Positions 8,444 through 17,775 of a DNA stretch of 64,000 bases are shown one piece after another. The stretch's first letter is position 1; every line of letters starts with the position of its first letter. Below the pieces are notes generated by a model. That model searched no databases and had not been told where the DNA came from. It saw nothing but the letters and a program-made list of their open reading frames with translations. The stretch is from Rhizobium sp. NRK18 (GTDB taxonomy: Bacteria > Pseudomonadota > Alphaproteobacteria > Rhizobiales > Rhizobiaceae): assembly GCF_024385575.1 (NCBI RefSeq), contig NZ_JANFMV010000001.1:620001-684000 (forward strand), written 5' to 3'. Made by a program: the position numbers and the translations under genes.

Positions 8444-9643
8444 TTACTGCTTGGTCAGGATCTCGACGCCCGGCAGGACCTTGCCTTCCATCCATTCCAG
8501 GAAGGCGCCGCCGGCGGTCGATACATAGGTGAAATCGTCTGCAACGCCGGCATGGTTGAGGGCCGAGACTGTGTCGCCGCCACCGGCAACCGAGACCAGC
8601 TCGCCGCCGGTCGTGCAGTTTGCCGCATGCTTTGCGGCGGCAACCGTCGCCGCATCGAAGGGCTCGATCTCGAATGCGCCGAGCGGGCCGTTCCAGACCA
8701 GCGTATGGGCCTTGGAGATCCAGGCATTGACGGCATCGACCGACTTCGGGCCAACGTCGAGCATCATCGCATCGGCGGGGATCGCGTCGATGGCGACGAT
8801 CTCGTTGTCGGCGCCGGCCTTGAACTCGCGGGCAACCACACCGTCGACCGGAAGAACGATCTCGCAGCCGGACTTTTCCGCCTCGGCCATGATGGCCCGG
8901 GCGGTGTCGGCGAGGTCATGCTCGCAAAGCGACTTGCCGACATTGATGCCCTTGGCAGCAACGAAGGTATTGGCCATGCCGCCGCCGATCACCAGCGCAT
9001 CGACCTTCTTCACGAGGTTCTGCAGGAGGTCGATCTTGGTCGAGACCTTGGCGCCGCCGACGATGGCGACCACCGGACGGGTCGGATTGCCGAGACCCTT
9101 CTCCAGTGCTTCCAGTTCGGCCTGCATCGTGCGGCCGGCATAGGAGGGCAGATGGTGGGCAAGGCCTTCGGTCGACGCGTGGGCGCGGTGGGCGGCGGAG
9201 AAGGCGTCGTTGACGAAGATGTCGCCGTTTGCAGCCAGCGCGGCGGTGAAGTCCTTGTCGTTCTTTTCTTCGCCGGCATGGAAACGGGTGTTTTCCATCA
9301 GCAGGATATCGCCGTTGTTCATCTTCTCGACGGCTTCCGCCGCTGCTTCGCCGATGCAATCGGAAGCGAAGGCGACGTGGCGATCCAGAACCTCTTCGAT
9401 GGCCGGGATGATTAGCGACAGGGACATGTCGTCAACCGGCTTGCCCTTCGGGCGGCCGAAATGAGCGAGCAGGATGACCTTGGCGCATTTGTCGGAAAGT
9501 TCCAGAATGGTCGGGCGGACGCGTTCGATGCGGGTCGTGTCGGACACCTTGCCGTCGGTGACGGGCACGTTGAGATCGACGCGCAGAAGAATGCGCTTGC
9601 CGGTGACATCCGGAAGATCGTCGAGGGTTTTGAAGGTCGGCAT
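8444..9643 (-). CDS. pgk: phosphoglycerate kinase
   Basis: 399-aa cytosolic enzyme interconverting 1,3-bisphosphoglycerate + ADP and 3-phosphoglycerate + ATP. Markers: [12 protein letters not shown] near the N-terminus, the substrate-loop HFGRPKG, RFHAGEE, the hinge GGAKVSTKI, and the nucleotide motif GGGDTVSA near the C-terminus. The ATG at 9643 ([10 protein letters not shown]) follows GGAG at proper spacing; the frame stays open for 25 further codons but that extension is not family-like. It lies between gap/tkt and fbaB, the usual rhizobial arrangement, but with two unrelated genes separating it from gap. Confidence 0.96.
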   Translation of the reverse strand: MPTFKTLDDLPDVTGKRILLRVDLNVPVTDGKVSDTTRIERVRPTILELSDKCAKVILLAHFGRPKGKPVDDMSLSLIIPAIEEVLDRHVAFASDCIGEAAAEAVEKMNNGDILLMENTRFHAGEEKNDKDFTAALAANGDIFVNDAFSAAHRAHASTEGLAHHLPSYAGRTMQAELEALEKGLGNPTRPVVAIVGGAKVSTKIDLLQNLVKKVDALVIGGGMANTFVAAKGINVGKSLCEHDLADTARAIMAEAEKSGCEIVLPVDGVVAREFKAGADNEIVAIDAIPADAMMLDVGPKSVDAVNAWISKAHTLVWNGPLGAFEIEPFDAATVAAAKHAANCTTGGELVSVAGGGDTVSALNHAGVADDFTYVSTAGGAFLEWMEGKVLPGVEILTKQ

Positions 9644-9756
9644 GGGTGCTCCACTTTTGTCCGTCTGGTAGGCTTTGAAGAGCGGCCGCAGCCGCTCCCA
9701 ACTGTCGGCCCGGACCATACTACGCCGGGCCGCAGACGCAAGCGGCGGCTCCCGAT

Positions 9757-11559
9757 TTATGCGCGTCGGAACTTCTCCATCAATGCCTGCAGACGCTCCC
9801 AGCCGACCTGCACGCCGGCCAGCGGCGGCAGCTTGTTGGACGGGTCGACGGGCTCGAGCGAGACCCCGACGCTGGCGATGCGGCCATTGTCGTCGATCTC
9901 GCGGACGATCAGGATGATCTGGCCAAGCCGAATGCGGTCGGCATAGTCCGCCTGGCCCCCCACACGCTTGTTGATGAGCTCGGCAATCGTCATCTCGCTT
10001 TCAGCTTCGGTGAGCAGGCCGGGACCGTAGGCCGCGTCCAGCTCGCGAGCCGGTCGTGACGGTGAGACGGCAAATGAACCGAAGAATTCGTTGTCATCGC
10101 TGGCGACGGCAACGGCACCGGCGAAGAGACGGTCGAGCAGGCGGGAAAAACCGGGATCGACGAAAAGGTAGAGGAGATCGTTTTCCTGCAGGCGTCCGGC
10201 ATACTGGTAGCGCATAGAGCGGCCGTTGCGCAGGACGAGCGACGGACGCGCCCAGCGTGGAATGCGCTCGCCTTTGAGCACCGGGCTCTCGCGGGCGACG
10301 CGATAGGCGATCAGCTCGTGATTGACGGCGCCCGGGAGATCGACCTCCAGCTTTTCGACCGCACCGGTGCGCGGCGGCACGATGAGGCCCAGCCGCTTGG
10401 CGGTCGGCTTGATGGTCCAGCCCTGCACGATCAACGAAACGAGCACGATGACGAAGGCGGCGTTGAAATAGACTTCGCCGTTTTCCAGCCCACCGGTCAC
10501 CGGCAGGATGGCGAGCAGGATGGAGACGGCGCCGCGCAGGCCCACCCAGGCGACGAATCCCGTCTCGCGACGGGTGTAGCGGAACGGCCGGATGCAGAGC
10601 CAGACGGCGACCGGTCGGGCGACGAAGATCAGGAACAGGCCGAGCGCCAGCGCCGGCAGAAGGATTTCGGTGAACTGTGACGGGGTAGCGAGCAGGCCCA
10701 GCACGAGGAACATGATGATCTGCGCCAGCCAGGTCATCCCGGCCTGGAAACGGCGTATGGAGAGCGCCGACTGGATCTTGGCGTTACCGGCGTAAAGGCC
10801 GGCGACATAAACGGCGAGGAAGCCGCTGCCGTCGAGTGCGCCGGTGATCGAAAAGACCAGGAGCGCCATGGCCAGAACCAGGATCGGCAGCAGCCCCTGG
10901 TCGTGCTGGAAGCGTTTGATCAGGGCGACGATCGCCACGCCTCCGACGAAGCCGAAGGCGAGCCCGAATCCCATCTGCCGCAGGAAACCGGTTAGCAGGG
11001 TCAGGTCCAGATCCTGATAAGACTGCCCGGCGGCGAGGATGTTGACGAGCGTCAGGGTGAGAAAAATGGCGAAGGGGTCGTTGGTGCCGGATTCCACTTC
11101 CAGCGTCGAGCGGACATTGTCGCGAATGTGAATGCCGCCGATGCGCAGCAGGAAGAAGACGGCGGCGGCGTCCGTCGAACCGACGATCGCTCCGAGAAGC
11201 AGGCCTTCGGGAAAGGAAAAGCCGAGCAGCACCATCGCCGCCAGTCCGAATATCGCCGATGTGATGAGCACGCCGACGATCGACAGGACAAGGGCCGGCG
11301 CGGCCGCCTGCCGGAAAGAATGCAGCGACGTCCCAAACCCGGAATCGAAGAGTATGACCGCCAGCGCGATGGACCCGATGAAATAGGCCAGGTTGTAATT
11401 GCTGAACTCGATACCGAAACCGTCAACGCCGGTGACGATTCCGATCAGAAGAAAAAGCAGAAGAAGGGGAGCACCAAATCGGAAGGCAATAAGGCTTGAA
11501 AAAATGGCAAACAGCACGAGCACCATGCTGATGAAAACGGCTATGTAAAATGACTCCAA
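9757..11559 (-). CDS. CPA1-family K+(Na+)/H+ antiporter (NhaP2/CvrA type)
   Basis: About 600-aa membrane antiporter. Residues 1-390 contain twelve or more helices with the CPA1 core: [23 protein letters not shown] and [12 protein letters not shown], the last holding the ND pair of the ion site, followed by [17 protein letters not shown]. The C-terminal third is soluble, with a TrkA-C-like segment ([21 protein letters not shown]) and a CorC/HlyC-like end, the NhaP2/CvrA layout for volume or K+ control. The TTG at 11559 is preferred because AGGGGGC precedes it and the helix starts directly; an ATG at 11610 adds 17 non-homologous residues. The ion cannot be decided from sequence. Confidence 0.85.
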   Translation of the reverse strand: MESFYIAVFISMVLVLFAIFSSLIAFRFGAPLLLLFLLIGIVTGVDGFGIEFSNYNLAYFIGSIALAVILFDSGFGTSLHSFRQAAAPALVLSIVGVLITSAIFGLAAMVLLGFSFPEGLLLGAIVGSTDAAAVFFLLRIGGIHIRDNVRSTLEVESGTNDPFAIFLTLTLVNILAAGQSYQDLDLTLLTGFLRQMGFGLAFGFVGGVAIVALIKRFQHDQGLLPILVLAMALLVFSITGALDGSGFLAVYVAGLYAGNAKIQSALSIRRFQAGMTWLAQIIMFLVLGLLATPSQFTEILLPALALGLFLIFVARPVAVWLCIRPFRYTRRETGFVAWVGLRGAVSILLAILPVTGGLENGEVYFNAAFVIVLVSLIVQGWTIKPTAKRLGLIVPPRTGAVEKLEVDLPGAVNHELIAYRVARESPVLKGERIPRWARPSLVLRNGRSMRYQYAGRLQENDLLYLFVDPGFSRLLDRLFAGAVAVASDDNEFFGSFAVSPSRPARELDAAYGPGLLTEAESEMTIAELINKRVGGQADYADRIRLGQIILIVREIDDNGRIASVGVSLEPVDPSNKLPPLAGVQVGWERLQALMEKFRRA

Positions 11560-11671
11560 ATATGCCCCCTGTCGATCTCGCAACCCTGCTTCTGCAACAT
11601 AGGCGCGCAATGCGGAGATTTTGAGGTAGCCGGCTGAAAATTCTGAATTTTTTCGCTGGCCACAGATGGTT

Positions 11672-12310
11672 TCAGATGACCGGCGTCAGCATCTCGAAGC
11701 GGTCGCGGATGGTTGCGCAGGTGTCACCCCCGAGACGGGCGATCGCGTCGATCCCGGCGGGGTCGACATGCAGCCGTTCGTCGACGATGCCGTCCTGATA
11801 ATGCGCGTAGACGATTTCGCCGAGAATGATCTGCCGCGACTTGCCGAGTTCCAGCGTCATGTGGCGGCGGCACTCGAGCGCTGCCGGTGCCTCGCGGATA
11901 TAGGGAGACGCGACCTTGACCCCCGGCACGGCGGTCAGACCCGCCTCCTTCAGTTCATCGACGCCGCGCGGATATTTCGCCGCGCAGACATGCATGGCCT
12001 CGGCGATCGCGTGCGAGACGATGTTGACGGTGAACACCTCGGTCATGCGGATGTTGTGGCTGGTGTCCTTGAAGGACATGTCCGGCTTCAGCTCGACGCC
12101 GAGGGCGATGATCGGCGGATCGGCGGACAGGCAGTTGAAGAAGGAGAAGGGGGCGGCGTTGACGCGTCCGTCCTCGTCGACGCTGGTGACCAGCGCGATC
12201 GGCCGGGGAATGATCGTGCCGATCATCAGCTTGTAGCGTTCGCGGGCCGACAGAGCGGCGAAGTCGAAGCCGGTGAGCGAAGGGGAGGCGGTGTCGGTCG
12301 TCTGGGGCAT
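11672..12310 (-). CDS. flavin reductase-like, FMN-binding split-barrel protein
   Basis: 212-aa protein of the DIM6/NTAB flavoprotein family. The signature IIPRPIALVTSVDEDGRVNAAPFSFFN binds FMN (split here: IIPRPIALVTSVDED, then GRVNAAPFSFFN), followed by PPIIALGVE, KDTSHNIRMTEVFTVNIVS and ILGEIV. Relatives reduce FMN/FAD with NAD(P)H or are orphan oxidoreductases. The ATG at 12310 (MPQTTDTASP) is preferred; a 28-codon upstream extension overlaps the gap terminator. It is separated from gap by that terminator, so it is independently expressed. Confidence 0.82.
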   Translation of the reverse strand: MPQTTDTASPSLTGFDFAALSARERYKLMIGTIIPRPIALVTSVDEDGRVNAAPFSFFNCLSADPPIIALGVELKPDMSFKDTSHNIRMTEVFTVNIVSHAIAEAMHVCAAKYPRGVDELKEAGLTAVPGVKVASPYIREAPAALECRRHMTLELGKSRQIILGEIVYAHYQDGIVDERLHVDPAGIDAIARLGGDTCATIRDRFEMLTPVI

Positions 12311-12392
12311 GGCGGGCCTTTTATGGTCGGTGTCTCGTGTCACAATGACCGATCCTGGGACCTCCACCAAGATGCATTTTTTGCAGTGCAAC

Positions 12393-12420
12393 AAAAAAGC
12401 GCGCCACTGGGGCGCGCTTT
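12393..12420 (-). terminator. terminator of gap
   Basis: Perfect 10-bp stem AAAGCGCGCC/GGCGCGCTTT (12396-12405 with 12411-12420), 5-base loop, T run on the minus strand. Confidence 0.92.
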
Positions 12421-12445
12421 CTCAATGTCTCTGCGGCAACGGCAA

Positions 12446-13453
12446 TCAGATGAGCTTGGCCATCGCGACGGCGGTATCCGACATGCGGTTGGAGAAGCCC
12501 CACTCGTTGTCGTACCAGGACAGGACCGACACCATCGAGCCGTCCATGACCTTCGTCTGGTCGAGAGCAACCGTCGACGAATGCGGGTCGTGGTTGAAGT
12601 CGATCGAGACGTTCGGATGACGCGTGTAGGCCAGGATGCCCTTCAGGCGCCCGTCGGCGGCTGCGATCAGCGCATTGTTGATCTGCTCGGCGGTCACTTC
12701 CTTCGACGGAATGAACTTGAAGTCGACGAGCGAGACGTTCGGTGTCGGGACGCGGACGGAGATGCCGTCGAGCTTGCCCTTCAGCGACGGTATGACGAGG
12801 CCGATCGCCTTGGCAGCGCCGGTCGAGGTCGGGATCTGGCTCATCGCGGCCGCACGGGCGCGGTAGAGATCCTTGTGCATCGTGTCGAGCGTCGGCTGGT
12901 CGCCGGTGTAGGAGTGGATCGTCGTCATCATGCCGCGGACGATGCCGAATTCCGAATGCAGAACGTCGACGAGCGGCGCCAGGCAGTTGGTCGTGCACGA
13001 GGCGTTGGAGACGACGAGGTCATCCTTGGTCAGGGCCGAGTGGTTGACGCCGTAGACGATCGTCTTGTCGGCGCCGTCGGACGGAGCCGAAACGAGAACG
13101 CGCTTGGCGCCGGCTGCGAGGTGCGCAGAGGCCTTTTCCTTCGAGGTGAAGATGCCGGTGCATTCCATCACGATGTCGATGCCGAGGTCGCCCCAGGGCA
13201 GCTTGGACGGATCGCGCTCTGCAAAGACCTTGAAGCTTTCGGAGCCGACGGAGATCACGTCGCCATCGACGGTGACTTCATGCGGGAAGCGGCCGTGAAC
13301 CGAGTCATAGCGCATCAGGTGGGCGTTCGTTTCAACCGGGCCCAGATCGTTGACGGCCACGACGTCGATGTCCTTGCGGCCGGACTCATAGATCGCCCGG
13401 AGGACGTTGCGGCCGATGCGGCCGAAACCATTGATGGCAACTTTTACAGTCAT
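12446..13453 (-). CDS. gap: glyceraldehyde-3-phosphate dehydrogenase
   Basis: 335-aa NAD(P)-dependent type I GAPDH of central glycolysis/gluconeogenesis. The Rossmann start [18 protein letters not shown], the active-site block [12 protein letters not shown] with the catalytic Cys, the HSYTGDQ histidine segment and the C-terminal [13 protein letters not shown] are all intact. ATG at 13453 begins MTVKVAING. It is downstream of tkt on the same strand with a 160-base gap that holds a hairpin. Whether NAD or NADP is used cannot be settled from what I see. Confidence 0.97.
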   Translation of the reverse strand: MTVKVAINGFGRIGRNVLRAIYESGRKDIDVVAVNDLGPVETNAHLMRYDSVHGRFPHEVTVDGDVISVGSESFKVFAERDPSKLPWGDLGIDIVMECTGIFTSKEKASAHLAAGAKRVLVSAPSDGADKTIVYGVNHSALTKDDLVVSNASCTTNCLAPLVDVLHSEFGIVRGMMTTIHSYTGDQPTLDTMHKDLYRARAAAMSQIPTSTGAAKAIGLVIPSLKGKLDGISVRVPTPNVSLVDFKFIPSKEVTAEQINNALIAAADGRLKGILAYTRHPNVSIDFNHDPHSSTVALDQTKVMDGSMVSVLSWYDNEWGFSNRMSDTAVAMAKLI

Positions 13454-13569
13454 TGCTCGAACTCCCATTCCTTGGAAATGTCAGGTTGGTCCCGTTGGTC
13501 TTGCGACGCGGATTTCAGTGCTCGTTATAGAGTATTTCGGGTGGGATTCCACCGCGCTTGTGTCGCGGG

Positions 13570-13599
13570 GAGAAACCCTCCGACGCGAGGCCGGAGGGT
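13570..13599 (-). terminator. hairpin between tkt and gap
   Basis: Perfect stem ACCCTCCG/CGGAGGGT (13575-13582 with 13592-13599), 9-base loop, followed on the minus strand by TTTCTCC. A weak terminator or an mRNA-processing/stability element that would set tkt and gap levels apart. Confidence 0.55.
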
Positions 13600-13613
13600 A
13601 TGACGTCCTGGTA

Positions 13614-15596
13614 TCAGGCGAGCTTTTCCTCGACAGCCGATACGATCGCTTCCGGCGTGATGCCGAAGTGCTTGTAGAGTTCCTTGTAGGGGCCGGAGGC
13701 GCCGAAGGAATGCATGCCGACGAAGATGCCGTCGGAACCGATGAAGTGGTCCCAGCCCTGGCGGATGCCGGCTTCGACGGCGACCTTGACCGGCGAGTTG
13801 CCGATGATCGACTTCTGGTAGTCTTCCGACTGCTCGAGGAAGAGCTCGACACAGGGGACGGAGACGACTCGGGTGGAAATGCCCTTGGCTTCCAGTGCTT
13901 CGCGGCCCTTCAGAGCGATCTCGACTTCGGAGCCGGTGGCGAAGATCGTCACCTGGGCGCCTTCTGCCGGAACCAGATCGTAGGCACCGTTGGCGCAGAG
14001 GTTCTTTTCGCAGAACTTGGTGCGCACTGCCGGAAGGTTCTGGCGGGTCAGCGCGAGGCCCGACGGGCGGTCGTGGTGCTGCAGCGCCAGCTGCCAGCAT
14101 TCGGCAGTTTCCATGGCATCGGCCGGGCGAAACATCAGAAGGTTCGGGATGGCGCGCAGGGCGGCCATGTGCTCGACCGGCTGGTGGGTCGGACCGTCTT
14201 CGCCAAGGCCGATGGAATCATGCGTCAGCACGTGGATTGCGCGGATGCCCATGAGGGCAGCCAGGCGGATCGACGGACGGCAATAGTCGGAGAAGATCAG
14301 GAAGCCGCCGGAATAGGGGATCAGGCCGCCATGCAGCGCCATGCCGTTCATCGCGGCCGCCATGCCATGCTCGCGGATGCCGTAATGCAGGTATCGGCCG
14401 GAGAAGTCGTCCGGCTTGATCGAAGCCGTCTGGCTGGTCTTGGTGTTGTTCGAACCGGTCAGGTCGGCAGAGCCGCCGATCGTTTCGGCAACGACACCGT
14501 TGATGACTTCGAGCGCATCTTCCGAAGACTTGCGGGTGGCAAGCGTCGGCTTGGTTTCGGCCAGCTTCTTCTTGTAGTCGATGATGGCGCTGTCAAAGCC
14601 GCCCGGCAGGTCGCCGCCGAAGCGGCGGGTGAATTCCGCCTTCTTTTCGGCGGCTTCGCCTTCCAGACGGGCTTCCCATTCCATGCGCACCTTGGTCGAG
14701 CGCAGGCCGGCAAGACGCCATGCGTCCAGCACGTCGGCGGGAACGACGAAGGCTTCTTCTTCCCAGTTCAGGGCCTTGCGGGTTGCGGCGATTTCGTCGG
14801 CGCCGAGCGGCGAGCCGTGAACCTTGTGGGTGCCGGCCTTGTTCGGCGCGCCGAAGCCGATGATGGTCTTGCAGGCGATCATGGTCGGCTTGTCGGACTG
14901 CTGTGCCTTGACGATTGCCTCGGCAATGGCTTCCGGATCGTGACCGTCGACGGCCAGCGTGTTCCAGCCGGAGGCGCGGAAGCGGGCGTGCTGATCGGTC
15001 GAGTCGGCCAGGCTGACCGCGCCGTCGATCGAGATGCCGTTGTCGTCCCAGAAGACGATGAGCTTGTTGAGCTTCAGGTGGCCGGCAAGCGAGATGGCTT
15101 CCTGGCTGATGCCTTCCATGAGGCAGCCGTCGCCGGCGATCACATAGGTGAAGTGCTCCATCAGGTCGGAGCCGAATTCGTCGCGCAGCTTACGCTCGGC
15201 AATCGCCATGCCGACCGAGTTGCCGATGCCCTGGCCGAGCGGACCGGTGGTCGTCTCGATGCCCGAGGCATGGCCATATTCGGGGTGGCCGGCGGTCTTG
15301 GCGCCGAGCTGGCGGAAATTCTTGATGTCCTCGATGGTCATGTCCTCATACCCGGTCAGATAGAGGAGCGAGTAGAGCAGCATCGAGCCATGGCCGGCGG
15401 ACAGCACGAAGCGGTCGCGGTTCGGCCAGAGCGGGGTCTTCGGATCAAAGGTCAGGAACTGCGTGAACAGAACCGTTGCGACATCGGCCATGCCCATCGG
15501 CAGTCCGGGGTGACCGGAGTTGGCCTTTTCGACGGCATCCATGCTGAGGAAACGGATCGCATTGGCCATCCGGTTGTGTTTTTCGCGAGAGATCAT
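13614..15596 (-). CDS. tkt: transketolase
   Basis: 660-aa thiamine-diphosphate enzyme of the non-oxidative pentose phosphate pathway. Domains in order: the TPP-binding PP domain (about 1-330) with [23 protein letters not shown] and the [13 protein letters not shown] motif that holds Mg/TPP; the Pyr domain (about 350-525) with GIREHGMAA, holding the glutamate that activates TPP; and the C-terminal domain ([11 protein letters not shown]). The ATG at 15596 ([18 protein letters not shown]) matches the family N-terminus; the frame stays open 24 codons upstream. Its ribosome site is weak. First gene of the minus-strand carbon cluster. Confidence 0.96.
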   Translation of the reverse strand: MISREKHNRMANAIRFLSMDAVEKANSGHPGLPMGMADVATVLFTQFLTFDPKTPLWPNRDRFVLSAGHGSMLLYSLLYLTGYEDMTIEDIKNFRQLGAKTAGHPEYGHASGIETTTGPLGQGIGNSVGMAIAERKLRDEFGSDLMEHFTYVIAGDGCLMEGISQEAISLAGHLKLNKLIVFWDDNGISIDGAVSLADSTDQHARFRASGWNTLAVDGHDPEAIAEAIVKAQQSDKPTMIACKTIIGFGAPNKAGTHKVHGSPLGADEIAATRKALNWEEEAFVVPADVLDAWRLAGLRSTKVRMEWEARLEGEAAEKKAEFTRRFGGDLPGGFDSAIIDYKKKLAETKPTLATRKSSEDALEVINGVVAETIGGSADLTGSNNTKTSQTASIKPDDFSGRYLHYGIREHGMAAAMNGMALHGGLIPYSGGFLIFSDYCRPSIRLAALMGIRAIHVLTHDSIGLGEDGPTHQPVEHMAALRAIPNLLMFRPADAMETAECWQLALQHHDRPSGLALTRQNLPAVRTKFCEKNLCANGAYDLVPAEGAQVTIFATGSEVEIALKGREALEAKGISTRVVSVPCVELFLEQSEDYQKSIIGNSPVKVAVEAGIRQGWDHFIGSDGIFVGMHSFGASGPYKELYKHFGITPEAIVSAVEEKLA

Positions 15597-15819
15597 AGCT
15601 TGTCCGCTTGTTCCGGGTGTCAAGAAAGTGCTGGCCCTTGCACAGGGCCTTACAAACGCGGCTGACACATAGCAGGTGGCGCGGATGAGTCAATAAAACA
15701 GGCCCTCGCGCGCTTTTTCGGCGGAATAATTTTCGGGCTCCGGAAAGAAGACCGGCTGAAATTTGCCGATGTCGCCTGTTCGTCCACAAGTTCCGCACCG
15801 GGCTTGCCTGTCAGCTTTG

Positions 15820-15847
15820 TTGACGGATAAACAGTCGGAAGAATACT
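15820..15847 (+). promoter_or_regulatory. putative promoter of DUF4164-zapA
   Basis: TTGACG (15820-15825), 16-base spacer, AATACT (15842-15847), about 60 bases before the DUF4164 start and facing away from tkt. Confidence 0.35.
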
Positions 15848-15908
15848 GTCACACACTCAGAATGGCTGTTTTCCGGCCGATTCGGTGGCGGCAAGGGAAT
15901 ACGAGGGC

Positions 15909-16181
15909 ATGTCGGTAGACACAACGGTAAATGCGGCGCTGGCTGGTCTCAAGCAGGCGCTTAACGGGCTGGAGAGCGCACTCGACGCCCGGTTCGAGAA
16001 GGAGCGCGACCAGCGTGACGTCGACGGAGAGGTTCGTCGCGTGCACGAAGACCGGTCGCGGCTCGCCCAGGAACTCGACGAATCCCAGTTCCGTGCCAAC
16101 CGTCTGGAAGAGGTCAATCGGGAGGTTTCCCGGCGTCTGGTGACCGCCATGGAAACGATCCGCGCGGTGCTGGACCGCTAA
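15909..16181 (+). CDS. DUF4164 family coiled-coil protein
   Basis: 90-aa, almost entirely helical protein: MSVDTTVNAALAGLKQAL, then a heptad-rich region (ESALDARFEKERDQRDVD) and RANRLEEVNREVSRRLVTAM. DUF4164 is typically found directly before zapA in Rhizobiales; that linkage and 21-base spacing suggest a role near the divisome, perhaps analogous to ZapB, but this is inference. Start set at ATG 15909, with purine-rich GGGAATACGAGGGC before it; GTG at 15885 is an alternative. Confidence 0.8.
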   Translation: MSVDTTVNAALAGLKQALNGLESALDARFEKERDQRDVDGEVRRVHEDRSRLAQELDESQFRANRLEEVNREVSRRLVTAMETIRAVLDR

Positions 16182-16202
16182 GCAGGAAGCAAGGGACGAC
16201 AC

Positions 16203-16580
16203 ATGGCGCAGGTTACGGTGAACATCGACGGCAAGGCCTACCGCATGGCCTGCGAGGAAGGCCAGGAAGAGCACCTGACGGGTCTTGCCGCGAAGTTCGA
16301 CCGCTATGTCGGGCATCTCCGTGACCAGTTCGGCGAGATCGGCGATTTGAGGCTCACCGTCATGGCCGGCATCATGGTCATGGACGAACTGTCCGAGGTC
16401 AGCCGTCGGCTCGAGAAGCTCGAGGCGGAAAGCCTGAGCCTGAAAAACGTTCGCGAGACGGCGCTTGCGGAAACCGCCCGCAACGAGGCGGTACTGGCCG
16501 AAGCCATCGTCGAGATCACCAGCCAGATCAATGGCCTGACATCCAAGCTCACCAGCCGCCCACAGGGCAAGGTGAACTGA
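16203..16580 (+). CDS. zapA: cell division protein ZapA
   Basis: 125-aa FtsZ-ring-associated protein. The N-terminal globular part has the ZapA pattern VTVNIDGKAYRMACEEGQEEHL with LAAKFDRYV, followed by a long coiled coil (about 60-115) for dimer/tetramer formation. ZapA binds and bundles FtsZ filaments at midcell. It follows DUF4164 with 21 bases between. A structured RNA candidate follows directly, the classic zapA-ssrS neighbourhood. Confidence 0.92.
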   Translation: MAQVTVNIDGKAYRMACEEGQEEHLTGLAAKFDRYVGHLRDQFGEIGDLRLTVMAGIMVMDELSEVSRRLEKLEAESLSLKNVRETALAETARNEAVLAEAIVEITSQINGLTSKLTSRPQGKVN

Positions 16581-16720
16581 ACAGGAACTTCCTTCAACGA
16601 ATCTGATCGCGGTTTGGAAGCCGCTCCCAACGCATGTCTGCGGCCGCCGTCGTCGGACGCCGTCGGTGTGAGTTGGCGCAAACATGCGGCGATTGGGTGG
16701 GAACAAATTCCTTGCGTCCG
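16581..16720 (+). ncRNA. ssrS: probable 6S RNA
   Basis: About 140 bases directly behind zapA that fold into a long rod. Closing helix: AGGAA/TTCCT and TTCC/GGAA (583-587 with 708-712; 589-592 with 700-703, offsets in 16 kb). Then a large open bubble on the 5' side. Inner helices: CCCAA/TTGGG (626-630 with 693-697), GCATGT/ACATGC (632-637 with 682-687) and TGCG-CC/GGCGCA. A rod with a central bubble is the 6S RNA architecture, and 6S RNA mimics an open promoter to sequester sigma70 RNA polymerase. In alphaproteobacteria it usually lies between zapA and 5-formyl-THF cyclo-ligase; here the cyclo-ligase is 7.5 kb further on. The call rests on fold plus position, not on a covariance search. Confidence 0.55.
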
Positions 16721-16771
16721 CCGTTGTGTCGCTAACCAAGATTAATCAATTGAGATGCAAGGATGTAATTT

Positions 16772-17164
16772 ATGGGGCTTGCGGTCCAGAATGCTCAGAG
16801 TGACCTGCTCGACGTGATCGTCACCGAGGACGAGCCCATCGTGGCGTGGGAGCTGGAAAACACCCTGTCCTTGCTCGGCTGTCGCGTCGCCGGGCCGTTC
16901 CCGTCGGTTCATTCCGCCATTGCCGCGCTCAGCAACTGCGCTCCGAAGATCGCCGTTCTCGACGTCAACCTGCAGGATGGTGAAGTCTTTCCGCTGGCTG
17001 ATCGCCTCTATGAAAACGAAGTACCGCTGATCTTTCATACGGCCAATACGGGAGCCGATTTATTGGCCTCCCGTTATGCGGGCTCCCAGGTCGTGCTGAA
17101 ACCATCGCGCCCCGACCAGCTGCGTGAAGCAATTGCTCTCGCCAAATCCCGCTTTTCAGTTTAA
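16772..17164 (+). CDS. single-domain response regulator
   Basis: 130-aa receiver domain without output domain. Phosphoacceptor Asp64 (in AVLDVNL), acidic pair around Glu19-Asp20 (VTEDEP), switch Thr90 (FHTAN) and Lys110 (VLKPS) are all present, so it should be phosphorylatable. It is followed 44 bases later by the heme oxygenase and phytochrome genes on the same strand, so it is a likely phosphoacceptor for, or modulator of, the phytochrome kinase. This pairing is inferred from order only. Confidence 0.88.
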   Translation: MGLAVQNAQSDLLDVIVTEDEPIVAWELENTLSLLGCRVAGPFPSVHSAIAALSNCAPKIAVLDVNLQDGEVFPLADRLYENEVPLIFHTANTGADLLASRYAGSQVVLKPSRPDQLREAIALAKSRFSV

Positions 17165-17208
17165 CCATCGATAACTTTTGCATAATTTCAGGCTGGAGAC
17201 CCTTCTGG

Positions 17209-17775
17209 ATGCCCCTCATTAAAGCTTTGAGAGCCGAGACTGCAGGTCTCCACGGGCGTCTGGATTGCATGATGTCCCGGGCCGATCTGAGTACGCGCGA
17301 AGGATATGGCCGTTTCCTCATGATGCATGCGCGTCTGTTGCCGGCGCTGGAGTCCTGGCTTGACCGTCAGGACATGTTCCAGACGCTGCCGCTTCACGAG
17401 GAGCGTGCTCGATTGCCGGCGCTGAAATCCGATTTGCAGGACATGGGGCTGAATGCGCCGAACGAAGAGGCGCTGCCTTATCTGGATTACGACCTGTCGG
17501 TCGTTGGTGTCTGTTACGTGCTCGAAGGATCGCGTCTGGGCGCGGCCCATATCCGGGCGCAGCAGGACAAGGCAGGTGGACCTCCCCTGCCACAATCGTT
17601 CCTTCGCCACGGCGAAGGACGGGGGCTCTGGAAGTCGTTTACGACGTGGCTTTCCGCACGGGATCAATCCGACACAGCGATAGGCCAGGCGGTTTCTGCC
17701 GCCAGCCTCGTGTTCGGATCCTACCTGTCTGCCGCGCGTGCCGAAGCTGGCCTTGAGGAGAGTGTCCATGTCTGA
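17209..17775 (+). CDS. bphO: heme oxygenase, biliverdin-forming
   Basis: 188-aa bacterial heme oxygenase that opens heme to biliverdin, CO and iron, supplying the phytochrome chromophore. The proximal heme ligand is His15 (ETAGLHGRLD) and the distal helix pattern is YVLEGSRLGAAHI (the family YVxEGSxLGG). Length is normal. Its stop overlaps the phytochrome start by 8 bases, the usual bphO-bphP arrangement, which fixes the function as chromophore synthesis rather than iron scavenging. Confidence 0.88.
   Translation: MPLIKALRAETAGLHGRLDCMMSRADLSTREGYGRFLMMHARLLPALESWLDRQDMFQTLPLHEERARLPALKSDLQDMGLNAPNEEALPYLDYDLSVVGVCYVLEGSRLGAAHIRAQQDKAGGPPLPQSFLRHGEGRGLWKSFTTWLSARDQSDTAIGQAVSAASLVFGSYLSAARAEAGLEESVHV

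Noticed and set aside
11666..13603. Long plus-strand open frame opposite the flavin reductase and gap genes
   Set aside because: It is the mirror of two well-recognised minus-strand genes; composition (Arg/Gly/Asp-rich, no domains) is that of antisense in high-GC DNA.
13407..15665. 752-codon plus-strand frame opposite tkt
   Set aside because: Fully antisense to transketolase, no family features.
16730..16752. CtrA box before the response regulator (CTAACCAAGATTAA)
   Set aside because: Spacing between the half sites is six, not seven, and the first half site has a mismatch.
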